DNA from: Xylanibacillus composti
Lineage (GTDB): Bacteria > Bacillota > Bacilli > Paenibacillales > K13
Assembly: GCF_018403685.1 (NCBI RefSeq)
Contig: NZ_BOVK01000028.1
Span: 41,287-105,286 of the forward strand
DNA: 64,000 bases
Direction of reading: 5' to 3'
Shown: positions 35,884-43,644 of the stretch, in pieces
Layout: each line of letters opens with the position of its first letter
How positions within the stretch are numbered: the first letter of the stretch is position 1
Notes under the pieces: model-generated
What the model saw: the letters and a program-made list of their open reading frames with translations, nothing else
What the model was told of the DNA's origin: nothing
Databases searched by the model: none
Position numbers and translations under genes: made by a program

Positions 35884-36282
35884 TCAAAATAGAACAGCGT
35901 CGAGCGAAATGGATCCAGCCCCGATTAGAGCGACAGCGACAAAGACAGCGACAAGCACCAGGTTAAATTCGTAGCCATTGGCCGTACTCCAAAATCCGTT
36001 CTGTCCGTGCACCTTCACAATCGCGACAACCATAGTCACAGCGAGCAGCAGCGCAACCACGACAGTGAAGAGTCCTGCTGCAAATAATATGCCTCCGAAA
36101 AATTCCACCATACCTACGGCAACCGCCGCGAACACGCCGGGCTTAATGCCAATCGATTCGAACCAACCGCCGGTACCCTTCGGACCGTAGCCGCCAAACC
36201 AACCGAACAGCTTTTGCGCGCCATGCGCCGCAAAGGCCAGGCCAACAATAAGACGTACAATCAACAATCCCAGATCTTCCAT
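35884..36282 (-). CDS. mhqP: DoxX-family membrane protein, MhqP-like
   Basis: 132 residues; GGAGG lies 8 nt before the ATG at 36282. Four membrane helices with the DoxX features LIVRLIVGLAFAAHGAQKLF, GWFGGYGPKGTGGWFESIGI and VEFFGGILFAAGLFTVVVAL. It lies 36 bp before the dioxygenase and 62 bp after mhqR, with an MhqR-like box in the gap. B. subtilis MhqP is the equivalent; its biochemical role is not settled. Confidence 0.85.
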   Translation of the reverse strand: MEDLGLLIVRLIVGLAFAAHGAQKLFGWFGGYGPKGTGGWFESIGIKPGVFAAVAVGMVEFFGGILFAAGLFTVVVALLLAVTMVVAIVKVHGQNGFWSTANGYEFNLVLVAVFVAVALIGAGSISLDAVLF

Positions 36283-36312
36283 ATTCCATTCCTCCAGTTA
36301 GTTTTATATTAA

Positions 36313-36332
36313 ATATCTTTTTTTCAAGATAA
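36313..36332. promoter_or_regulatory. MhqR-like box before mhqP
   Basis: Imperfect palindrome ATATCTTTTTTTCAAGATAA (arms ATCTT/AAGAT), between mhqR and mhqP. Similar to the 36812 box; internal control of mhqP and downstream genes is likely. Confidence 0.55.
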
Positions 36333-36344
36333 ATGGCAAAAAAA

Positions 36345-36779
36345 TTAATGCTTCTGTGCGTGATACCCCAGCTTCTTCAGTAAGTCGGTGGCTGTTGCCT
36401 TTTCCTCCAAGGTCAGGCCGTCCATCAGAGATTCAATCGTATCAGCATGAGCCGGGAAGAGCTGATCGAACAATTCCTTTCCTGCCTCCGTCATTTCGGC
36501 ATACGTAACTCGCCGATCCTTCGGGCAGGACACTCGTTTCAAATAGCCTTTGGCCTCCAGCTTATCTACGGTGTAGGTGATCGTTCCGCTTGTGACCAAG
36601 ATTCGCTCGCTAATGCGCTGCAGAGAAGTTTGCCCTTTATGATAAAGCAGCTCCAAAATGCTAAACTCCGCAGCCGACAACCCTTTTTGCTTCATATCCT
36701 TCACGGCCCGCTCCATCACAACCTTGTAAGCTTTGGCAAGTACAACAAACAACTTCAACGATTGATTCCGATTGTCCAT
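36345..36779 (-). CDS. mhqR: MarR-type regulator MhqR
   Basis: 144 residues from ATG at 36779 (GGGAGG 7 nt upstream). MarR winged helix: FVVLAKAYKVVMERAVKDMK, GLSAAEFSILELLYHKGQTS, LQRISERILVTSGTITYTVD and LEAKGYLKRVSCPKDRRVTY. It is the first gene of the cluster with DoxX, dioxygenase and MhqD-like genes, as expected for the quinone-responsive repressor MhqR. A perfect 20-bp palindrome lies 33 bp upstream of the start. There is a Cys in VSCPKD; whether it senses electrophiles cannot be told. Confidence 0.88.
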   Translation of the reverse strand: MDNRNQSLKLFVVLAKAYKVVMERAVKDMKQKGLSAAEFSILELLYHKGQTSLQRISERILVTSGTITYTVDKLEAKGYLKRVSCPKDRRVTYAEMTEAGKELFDQLFPAHADTIESLMDGLTLEEKATATDLLKKLGYHAQKH

Positions 36780-36811
36780 CCCCCCGCCTCCCATCGATGC
36801 TTCGAATTCAT

Positions 36812-36831
36812 ATATCTTAAATTTAAGATAT
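36812..36831. promoter_or_regulatory. Perfect 20-bp palindrome, probable MhqR operator
   Basis: ATATCTTAAATTTAAGATAT. The ATCTT...AAGAT arms resemble the MhqR box of B. subtilis (ATCT...AGAT). Autoregulation of mhqR is inferred. Confidence 0.65.
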
Positions 36832-37045
36832 TTTTACTATACACCCGACGCATGAGAATTGCAAGCCTTTTCGTGAACAACCCTGCCATTTCGTTATCGG
36901 AGCTGTCCTAGATTAAAGGTATGAATTCAACTTAAAGCTTCGCATTCTTGCACTTCTCTCCCTCAATCGGCACCGCGAGAATTTAATCGTTCTCATTATC
37001 TCCTGCCTAGTCCTCCCTGTTCCCCCGACGTTTGTTGTTTATTTT

Positions 37046-37243
37046 TCACCGAGGCTGTCTATCCTTTTCGAGCAATTCTATGATGTTGTCAAGTTTCTTT
37101 TCAATTTCTGCAATCTTGTTCATTTTCACCGTTTGATTAACAAATAATCTACGGATAAAAAGTGTGAAGGATATTACGAATAAAGCGATGAGCCCAATCA
37201 CGATAACCCAATAAATGATTGACCATACCATTATTCCTTCCAC
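37046..37243 (-). CDS. DUF4083-like small membrane protein
   Basis: 65 residues from GTG at 37243 (AAGGGGG 10 nt upstream); an ATG four codons later is closer to GGAAGGA. One membrane helix (IIYWVIVIGLIALFVISFTL) followed by RRLFVNQTVKMNKIAEIEKK and a charged C-terminal coiled coil (LDNIIELLEKDRQ). Short proteins of this plan are annotated DUF4083 in Bacillus and Paenibacillus; the role is unknown. It stands alone between mhqR and the HicB relic. Confidence 0.65.
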   Translation of the reverse strand: MEGIMVWSIIYWVIVIGLIALFVISFTLFIRRLFVNQTVKMNKIAEIEKKLDNIIELLEKDRQPR

Positions 37244-37307
37244 TGCAGCCTAACCCCCTTCTCCTTTACCCATCTTAACATGAATAATTCCAAAATCCGA
37301 TCTGCCC

Positions 37308-37469
37308 TTAAGAAATCGAAAAGGCGGCCCGGAGGCAGCCTTCGATTATCGTTAACCGTTTAACTTCCTGCAAATTGGTCAAAGCTTCTTCCACTGTCTT
37401 TCCTTGACTTGTTCCCTCCACCTCGAGACAACGAGCAACTAACCGCTCGTCTTCTTCTGTGATCGCAGC
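37308..37469 (-). pseudogene. 5'-truncated HicB-like antitoxin remnant
   Basis: The frame reads AAITEEDERLVARCLEVEGT then SQGKTVEEALTNLQEVKRLT and stops after 53 codons. HicB/UPF0150 antitoxins share the pattern ITEEDG-x-VAxCPELxG-SQGxTxEEALxNLKEA. The conserved G-Y and P-E positions are altered, a stop codon lies immediately upstream in frame, and no start or ribosome site is present. No HicA toxin is seen on either side. It is a relic of a type II toxin-antitoxin pair or of a solitary HicB-like gene. Confidence 0.6.
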
Positions 37470-37634
37470 TTATTTACTTACCCAATAAAGGGTCTGCCTG
37501 CTTCATTCATGAATGAAATGAACAACCATAACAACAGAAACGGCACGAGACATGCTATGATGATCAGCCAAACCAAAACCTTGGTATTTCGCAGTTTACG
37601 CATAGGCACTCCAGATGCATTCGGATACGCGCAT

Positions 37635-39014
37635 TTAGAACAGCTTCCCTTGCAGGTACAGATTCGCAGACAGCTTTATGATCGCTTGATTATAGCACAC
37701 TTGCCGCAGCGACTTGCCCGTTGCCATAAAAACAGGATACACCGTTTTCATTGTCGCGCTCATCTTGTCATGCAACTGCTTGAACACCTCGTCCTCACTG
37801 TAAAATTGCGTCTCCCTGCCTTGCAGCCATTCCAGATAGGAGACAATCACCCCTCCGGCATTCGCCAGAATGTCCGGGATGATTATGAAGCCCTGCCGCG
37901 TAAGCTCCGCATCAGCTTCCTCGGATATCGGGGCATTCGCGCCTTCCACCAATACCTTTGCCCGGACGCGCTCCACATTGTCTTCGCGAATTTGATTTTC
38001 CAGCGCGGCAAGAACGAGCACATCCACATCCAAATAAAGCACGGCCTCCCGTTCTAAGATCTCGGCTTGCACCCCTGCGGCAGAGAGCTCCTCCGCAGTT
38101 TGAGGAAGATCCCCCTTATTCATCGAGGTATATTGGACCAGAGCAGGAATGCTAAGTCCCTCCGGATTGTACAGCGTTACGTTGCGGTCGCTGACTGCAA
38201 CCACTTGATTGTTCAATTGGTCGCAATGGTAAGCTTCCAATGCCGCGACCGATCCGACGTTGCCGAAGCCCTGTACGGCCAGCTTCAACGTACGGCCCCG
38301 ATAAGCAAGCGCTGTCTGCGCAACCGGGTTCTCGGATTCTGCCAAGTATTGATGATGTTCCGTTAAGTAATCCTGCAAGAAGTAGCGGAGCGTGAAGTAC
38401 ACTCCCTTCCCGGTCGCTTCCCGTCTGCCCAGAGATCCTCCGTTCATAACACTCTTCCCGGTGAAGCTGCCCCGATAAGGCTTGCCTGGACGGATGCTCT
38501 TGTACTCGCTCATCATCCAGTCCATCTCCCGCTCCCCCGTTCCCGCATCCGGTGCGGGGATATCCTTGTCCGGTCCCAGGACATCGCTGAAATAGCGCAC
38601 GTATTTCTTGCAAATCTGATACAGCTCCCGAACAGTATAATCCCGCGGGTTTATCGTGACGCCGCCCTTGCCCCCGCCGAACGGCACCTCATGCAGCGCG
38701 TTCTTCAGAGTCATCAGCGCAGCCAGGTTGACGACCTCATCCTCATTCACCGACTCATGGAACCTTATCCCGCCCTTGTACGGTCCCAGTGTATCATTGT
38801 GTTGGATGCGATATGCCGGAATACGGACGACTTCCCCATTCTCCAGCACAACCCGGAGGTAAGCCTTATGCACATGGTTAGGCGTCGACAGAATGGCAGC
38901 AAGCGATCTGAACGCCTTCTCCCTATAGCCATCCCTCAAATCGGGCAAAAACGTAGGTTCTCCGAGTAGATCCTGCAACGAACGCTCGATGATCTCTGAC
39001 ATTTGTATGCTCAT
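37635..39014 (-). CDS. NAD(P)-dependent Glu/Leu/Phe/Val dehydrogenase (glutamate dehydrogenase-like)
   Basis: 459 residues from ATG at 39014 with GGGAGGGG upstream. The substrate domain has YRIQHNDTLGPYKGGIRFHE, NLAALMTLKNALHEVPFGGG and the catalytic region KGGVTINPRDY...DIPAPDAGTG. The NAD domain has LAVQGFGNVGSVAALEAYHC, VLVEGANAPISEEADAELTR and PDILANAGGVIVSYLEWLQG. It interconverts glutamate and 2-oxoglutarate (GudB/RocG type) by resemblance; the length (450-460) fits the hexameric bacterial class. An extended -10 (TGGTAAAAT, 39047-39055) lies 33 bp upstream. Confidence 0.9.
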   Translation of the reverse strand: MSIQMSEIIERSLQDLLGEPTFLPDLRDGYREKAFRSLAAILSTPNHVHKAYLRVVLENGEVVRIPAYRIQHNDTLGPYKGGIRFHESVNEDEVVNLAALMTLKNALHEVPFGGGKGGVTINPRDYTVRELYQICKKYVRYFSDVLGPDKDIPAPDAGTGEREMDWMMSEYKSIRPGKPYRGSFTGKSVMNGGSLGRREATGKGVYFTLRYFLQDYLTEHHQYLAESENPVAQTALAYRGRTLKLAVQGFGNVGSVAALEAYHCDQLNNQVVAVSDRNVTLYNPEGLSIPALVQYTSMNKGDLPQTAEELSAAGVQAEILEREAVLYLDVDVLVLAALENQIREDNVERVRAKVLVEGANAPISEEADAELTRQGFIIIPDILANAGGVIVSYLEWLQGRETQFYSEDEVFKQLHDKMSATMKTVYPVFMATGKSLRQVCYNQAIIKLSANLYLQGKLF

Positions 39015-39046
39015 TTCAGCTAATCCCCTCCCTATACGTTACCTCT

Positions 39047-39055
39047 ATTTTACCA
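39047..39055 (-). promoter_or_regulatory. Extended -10 element of the glutamate dehydrogenase gene
   Basis: TGG-TAAAAT on the minus strand; no good -35 at the usual distance. Confidence 0.45.
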
Positions 39056-39337
39056 AAAAGTATGTGAAATCATTCTTCAATCGGATGTCCGGATGCGGCA
39101 AATACCACTGCGTCCACTCGTCCCGCCTGCCTCGGCAGAACTCCGAGTGTTCATCCTCCTATTCTCAATTTCTGATACACCTTCCACTAATAAAGGGTAG
39201 TAAAGGAATAAATTTCGGCGAAAATAGCGTGTAGAGGCTCCGTTATTACCCGTTTACTATTAATAGTAGGAGCTAGCTTCATAGTTAGTGGTAATGGGGT
39301 AATAAATGTAAATGGAGCGAAACAACTGAAAGAAACC
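39056..39337. other. Intergenic stretch, no gene seen
   Basis: An ATTACCC ... GGGTAAT inverted pair encloses about 45 bp near 39,245-39,310. AT-rich phrases (GTTTACTATTAATAGTAGG, GTTAGTGGTAATGGGG) suggest a degenerate palindromic repeat. No ribosome site or coding frame is convincing. Confidence 0.25.
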
Positions 39338-39382
39338 GAGCAAACGTTGGGAATCAACCCATATCTGCTCGGCTTTTTGCTT
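39338..39382. terminator. Terminator beside the ABM relic
   Basis: CCGAGCA/TGCTCGG stem followed by CTTTTTGC on the plus strand and GTTTCTTTC on the minus strand. Confidence 0.55.
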
Positions 39383-39401
39383 ATTAAGCTCCAGTTACAT
39401 T

Positions 39402-39595
39402 TTAAATCCCTTTCCCGCCAATCGGTCGAACCTGGATGCCATCGATTCCCGCGATAAGAGGACGACAGCGATTGATGAGCTCGCGTACTTGTTCATTCTG
39501 CAGCGACGCAGCGTGCGCCTCCTTGCTCTCCCACAGTTCTGTGATCCACAAATCATCTGGATTTTCCTCGGCTTCATGAATGATGTAATAGATTA
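39402..39595 (-). pseudogene. C-terminal half of an ABM-type quinol monooxygenase
   Basis: The minus-strand frame reads [20 protein letters not shown], then ESKEAHAASLQNEQVRELIN, then RPLIAGIDGIQVRPIGGKGI and a stop at 39404. This is the second half of a small antibiotic-biosynthesis-monooxygenase domain (family about 95-105 residues). The N-terminal half is absent: near 39590-39600 the sequence changes into the tail of an unrelated gene, argC, on the other strand. Confidence 0.65.
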
Positions 39596-39697
39596 CTTGT
39601 TACTAGATTTGATAATTTGGGAAAGGGCGCATCTGGGGCAGCTATTCAGAATATGAACATTATGCTCGGATTTGACGAGGGGTTAGGGCTAGGGTAA
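39596..39697 (+). pseudogene. 3' end of argC
   Basis: The plus-strand frame [20 protein letters not shown] continues [13 protein letters not shown] and stops at 39697. N-acetyl-gamma-glutamyl-phosphate reductase (ArgC) ends with the conserved DNLxKGAAGQAxQNxNLMxG motif, so this is its last 33 codons. The remaining about 310 residues are absent; the sequence upstream is the ABM fragment on the other strand. Confidence 0.6.
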
Positions 39698-39876
39698 ATC
39701 AGACTTGCTTATCATGGGGCCTTTATTGACAGGTTAAACTTGTTCATTTAGTGTGAAATTAAGGGATTATCTTCCTGTTGAGCATTTATTAAGCTGCTTC
39801 AATCAGCATCATAATGAAAAAAGCATGGTCTATTCGCAACATTCGATTCAATTTCAAATTAGAGAGGAGCGCCATC

Positions 39877-41499
39877 ATGGATAATAATATGAAACAAGCG
39901 ATCATTAGGGGTGAAACCTCGCTTGGCATCGAATTGGGGTCCACACGAATCAAAGCTGTACTTATTGATCGCAAATTTGAGACAATCGGTTCCAGCAGTT
40001 ACGAATGGGAAAATCAATTGATAGACGGTTATTGGACCTACGATCTTCATGAAGTGATTAACGGGGTGCAGGAAACCTATCGCCAATTAAAGCAAGAGAT
40101 CGAGAAGAAATATGGCGTAACACTGCAAAAAATCGGATCAATCGGTTGTTCCGCTATGATGCAGGGCTATATTGCACTTGATCATGCAGGGAAGCTGTTG
40201 GTTCCATTCCGTACATGGCGCAATGCCACAACAGGTGAGGCTGCATCGAGGTTAACTGAAACATTCCAGTTTAAAATTCCTCAACGCTGGAGCATCGCAC
40301 ATTTGTATCAAGCCATTTTGAACGATGAAGAGCATGTCACTAACATCGATTATATTACGACTTTGTCGGGTTACATTCATTGGATGTTGACTGGCAGAAA
40401 GGCTCTCGGTGTAGGGGATGCCTCCGGCATGTTCCCCATCGATAAATCTACTCAGCAATATAACGAAGAAATGATCGAAAAATTTTCTGAATTAATTGCC
40501 GATAAAGACTACCGGTGGAATCTTATAGATATACTTCCTAAAGTTTATACTGCAGGCGAACATGCTGGTTGTCTCAATGAAGCTGGCGCCCGACTGTTAG
40601 ATCCATCAGGCAGTCTGCAAGCAGGTATTCCGTTATGTCCTCCAGAAGGCGATGCCGGGACAGGCATGGTTGCTACGAATAGTGTCAAAAAGCGCACCGG
40701 CAACATTTCCGTAGGCACGTCAATTTTTGCCATGTTTGTACTCGAGGAAGATTTATCCACGGTGTACCCTGAGATTGACATCGTGACTACGCCTGATGGC
40801 AGTCCTGTCGGCATGGTTCTTGCTAATAACTGCTCCAGCGATATTAATGCATGGCTTGGCTTGTTCCGCGAATGTTATGAAGCAATGGGGTTGAAACCGG
40901 ATATGAACCAATTATTCAGCGTCTTGTTCAACAAAGCTCTGGAGGCAGACGCAGATGGCGGCGGTTTGTTGAGCTACGGCTACTATTCAGGCGAGAACAT
41001 TACCGGGCTTGCGAAGGGTCGTCCGCTGTTCGTCCGTTCTCCGGAAAGCCGCTTTAATCTGGCTAACTTTATGAGAGTTCATCTGTTTTCCGCGTTTGCT
41101 GCGCTAAGGCTGGGAATGGATATTTTGACAAAGAAGGAACATGTAACGATTGATCATATTTTGGCGCATGGCGGATTGTTCAAAACGCCTCTAGTAGGTC
41201 AAAAAATATGTGCCGCAGCACTGAATGTTCCTGTTTCCGTCATGGCTACGGCCGGTGAAGGCGGTGCATGGGGGATGGCCGTTATGGCGTCCTATATGGT
41301 TAATAAGGATCAGCACGAGGACTTGGCTGATTACCTTGATACTAAAGTATTCAATGATAAAGAAGGGCAAGTGGTTTATCCTGACAGCGCAGATGTGAAT
41401 GGCTTTGCCTTGTTTATGGAGCGTTATACGGAAGGGTTGGCAATTGAGCAGGCAGCGGTAGATCACTTTGTGGAAAATTGGAGATATCCGATAGAGTAA
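39877..41499 (+). CDS. FGGY-family carbohydrate kinase (AraK-like ribulokinase candidate)
   Basis: 540 residues from ATG at 39877 (AGAGGAG 7 nt upstream; an in-frame ATG at 39814 has none). ATP-binding phosphate-1 loop [20 protein letters not shown], the substrate loop [40 protein letters not shown] and [11 protein letters not shown], and the C-terminal ATP site [20 protein letters not shown]. It resembles kinases found with arabinose genes in Firmicutes, including the non-orthologous ribulokinase AraK of Clostridium (inference). A relic resembling an arabinofuranosidase follows. A weak promoter (TTGACA, 17-nt spacer, TAGTGT) lies near 39,725-39,753. Confidence 0.8.
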   Translation: MDNNMKQAIIRGETSLGIELGSTRIKAVLIDRKFETIGSSSYEWENQLIDGYWTYDLHEVINGVQETYRQLKQEIEKKYGVTLQKIGSIGCSAMMQGYIALDHAGKLLVPFRTWRNATTGEAASRLTETFQFKIPQRWSIAHLYQAILNDEEHVTNIDYITTLSGYIHWMLTGRKALGVGDASGMFPIDKSTQQYNEEMIEKFSELIADKDYRWNLIDILPKVYTAGEHAGCLNEAGARLLDPSGSLQAGIPLCPPEGDAGTGMVATNSVKKRTGNISVGTSIFAMFVLEEDLSTVYPEIDIVTTPDGSPVGMVLANNCSSDINAWLGLFRECYEAMGLKPDMNQLFSVLFNKALEADADGGGLLSYGYYSGENITGLAKGRPLFVRSPESRFNLANFMRVHLFSAFAALRLGMDILTKKEHVTIDHILAHGGLFKTPLVGQKICAAALNVPVSVMATAGEGGAWGMAVMASYMVNKDQHEDLADYLDTKVFNDKEGQVVYPDSADVNGFALFMERYTEGLAIEQAAVDHFVENWRYPIE

Positions 41500-42000
41500 A
41501 AGGTAGGAATGATGACTCGTAAGAGCAAGCGAGTCTGCTTCAAGCACGGAAAACCAGTATTTTTTTCGACAAATCGCGCAGCCGGCTTGGAAGGACGCAT
41601 TGCCGGACATTGGTTCAGGATGGAGCTTGGGCCTTTTGAATTCATAGCACTCAAAGGGCGGAAGGCTGCAGGCCTGGATAAGGGCGTTACCAAATGCAAG
41701 CCAGTTCGAGAGTGGGCGAAACTTAATGCCCTAGCTACAGTTACTGTCTATAGTACCAAGGAGATCTGCGCAGAAGTCATGGCTTCGAGGAGCCGCATAA
41801 TGTCAAGTACTGGTGGGGACTTGGGAACGAAGAAGCTGCGGTCCCTGATATCGGCTTTCTACACAATCCGCATGAATACATGAAAGCCTCTTGGGAATTC
41901 GCCTTAAACATGGGCATTAATCAGGGAACTGATTCAAACCATATGCGTAAATATACTGAAGTCCTTGCAGATAGCAATTTGGTCGGGAAGGAAGTGAAAG
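41500..42000 (+). pseudogene. Degenerate stretch with an arabinofuranosidase-like fragment
   Basis: From about 41756 a plus-strand frame reads YQGDLRRSHGFEEPHNVKYW followed by WGLGNEEAAVPDIG, then HNPHEYMKASWEFALNMG. GH51 arabinofuranosidases carry DLRRxNGxxEPxxVKYWGxGNE with the acid/base Glu, then a PEYxxxYRRFA segment, so this is probably a mutated GH51 piece (one extra Trp in YWWGLGNE). The part 41509-41750 has an open frame with no recognisable content. The fragment runs without a ribosome site up to the methyltransferase start. Confidence 0.4.
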
Positions 42001-42001
42001 C

Positions 42002-42621
42002 ATGTATACGAACGAGGAAATCCGCTATAAATACATGAAATACGCCAAATTCTTGGATCAGTACGAAAAAATACCGGAGCAATTGTTTTTCAAAAAAAGA
42101 CGGCAGCGATTATTGAAGCATGCGTCTGGATATGTATTAGAAGTGGCCGTGGGAACCGGAAGAAATCTGCCCTATTACCCGGAGGGGTGCATCGTAACAG
42201 GGTTGGACTACAGTTCCGACATGCTGGCTGAAGCTAAAAAGAAAGCAGAAGCGCTCCCCTGCCAATCCGCTTGACAGAAGGAAATGCGGAACAGTTGCCC
42301 TTCGAAACGGATCAATTTGATACGGTAGTCTCTACCCTTGCCACATGCACCTTCCCCGACCCCGCTCAGGCATTGAAGGAAATGCAAAGGGTCTGCAAAC
42401 CTGGCGGGAGCATCCTCTTGTTCGAGCATGGGAAAAGCCGCTGGCCTGTACTGGGGAAGCTGCAGGATAAAAGAGCGAAAAAAAACGCTGAAATTGTCGG
42501 TTGTTATGGGAACCGTCTCCCGCTACAGCTCGTACAAGATTCGGGCATGCATATTCAGTCCGCAAGGAGCTCTTACGGCGATTTTCTCGTAGAGATCGTT
42601 GGTCAACCGGGCAACGAGTGA
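42002..42621 (+). pseudogene. Class I SAM-dependent methyltransferase with a single frameshift
   Basis: The ATG at 42002 follows AGGAAGTG. The first frame gives KYAKFLDQYEKIPEQLFFKK and motif I YVLEVAVGTGRNLPYYPEGC, then VTGLDYSSDMLAEAKKKAEA and stops after LPCQSA at 42274. The rest continues in another frame: IRLTEGNAEQLPFETDQFDT, VVSTLATCTFPDPAQALKEM, RVCKPGGSILLFEHGKS, to 42621. Adding one C to the CCCC run near 42260 would join them as EALPLPIRLTEG, a typical methyltransferase (about 206 residues). It is a real lesion or a homopolymer read error. Confidence 0.75.
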
Positions 42622-42817
42622 CGATGATGGCGGTAGAAACGGTGCTCCATGATCCCGAAACCAGCTTCTGCAATCTTACCCGATTCCTAACGAGTCCTTT
42701 CCCGCCAACGGGTATACTTGTGGATAGGAGAGCTTAATCATGATATGATGGTGACGTTTGATCTCGATTTGAAATGATTTTTGCACGGAAAGAAGCTCAA
42801 ACAAGGGGGATGTTCTG

Positions 42818-43489
42818 ATGGAATACCATAGAATTACAAGTATTGAGGATCCGTTATTCAAAAAAATGCATCAACTGATGCAGAACGTATTTCCTCCCGA
42901 AGAGGTACTGGCCTTTGACCTTTGGAAGGAACCCCTGGAGGACCCCGGCATTCGCGTATTCGTTGCGGTTCATGAAGGGGAAGTTGTAGGTGCGACAGAG
43001 TACCGTTATTATGAAGATTTCCATGTAGCTATGACAGATTTCACCATCATTGGCCAAGCAGGACTGGGCATTGGCCGTTTCTTGGCTCAGAGAAGGGCCG
43101 AGGATTTGAACAAATTGGCTGAGGCAAACGGGAAGAAGATGTACGGCATGTTTGCTGAAATTTATGACCCTTATCGGGTAGACCATTATGAGTTTGGCGG
43201 CGTAAAACCAATGGACCCGTATGTCCGCCGCGAGGTATTGTCCCATCTTGGCTATAAGCGGCTGGATTTCCCTTATGTCCATCCTTCCTGGAATAATGAT
43301 GGCGAAGCGGTCACGGGACTGGATCTCTGTTTCCTTCCTTCGGATGAGAACAAGAACGAATTGGAAACCGATCTGATCGTCCAGTTTCTGCGCCGTTATT
43401 ACGCGGTTCTCCCGAACAAGCCTCAGGCATGGAACGACATGGTCGAGCAATTGGCGAGCGTTCCAACAGTTAAGCTCCTGCCTCTTTAA
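42818..43489 (+). CDS. GNAT-family acetyltransferase
   Basis: 223 residues; AAGGGGG lies 9 nt before the ATG. The GNAT core is visible as VFVAVHEGEVVGATEYRYYE (strands 2-4) and IIGQAGLGIGRFLAQRRAED (acetyl-CoA loop in variant form, GQAGLGIG). An extended C-terminal half contains YGMFAEIYDPYRVDHYEFGG and GYKRLDFPYVHPSWNNDGEA. The substrate is unknown. It is monocistronic with the strong terminator at 43532-43570. Confidence 0.75.
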   Translation: MEYHRITSIEDPLFKKMHQLMQNVFPPEEVLAFDLWKEPLEDPGIRVFVAVHEGEVVGATEYRYYEDFHVAMTDFTIIGQAGLGIGRFLAQRRAEDLNKLAEANGKKMYGMFAEIYDPYRVDHYEFGGVKPMDPYVRREVLSHLGYKRLDFPYVHPSWNNDGEAVTGLDLCFLPSDENKNELETDLIVQFLRRYYAVLPNKPQAWNDMVEQLASVPTVKLLPL

Positions 43490-43531
43490 ATTCTTGAACA
43501 GCTATAATACCTACGGAATAGCGAAAAGACG

Positions 43532-43570
43532 AAACCCCCAGGTCCACTTCAAAATGGACTGGGGGTTTAT
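43532..43570. terminator. Terminator of the GNAT gene
   Basis: AAACCCCCAGGTCCA pairs with TGGACTGGGGGTTT, followed by ATAAATT. Confidence 0.75.
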
Positions 43571-43586
43571 AAATTCAGTTCAATAC

Positions 43587-43631
43587 AAAAACCGAGCAAG
43601 TGGCAGGAAATTATCCTCCATCTGCTCGGTT
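43587..43631 (-). terminator. Terminator of the serine hydrolase gene
   Basis: CCGAGCA (43592-43598) pairs with TGCTCGG (43623-43629); on the minus strand GGTTTTTG follows. Confidence 0.65.
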
Positions 43632-43644
43632 ATATTGCCATACC

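Noticed and set aside
37509..38057. Plus-strand frame starting MNEMNNHNNRN
   Set aside because: Mostly antisense of glutamate dehydrogenase; low-complexity start and no ribosome site.
41509..41883. 124-codon plus-strand frame after the FGGY kinase
   Set aside because: No family features; in its second half a different frame carries the GH51-like match, so the open frame is probably accidental.
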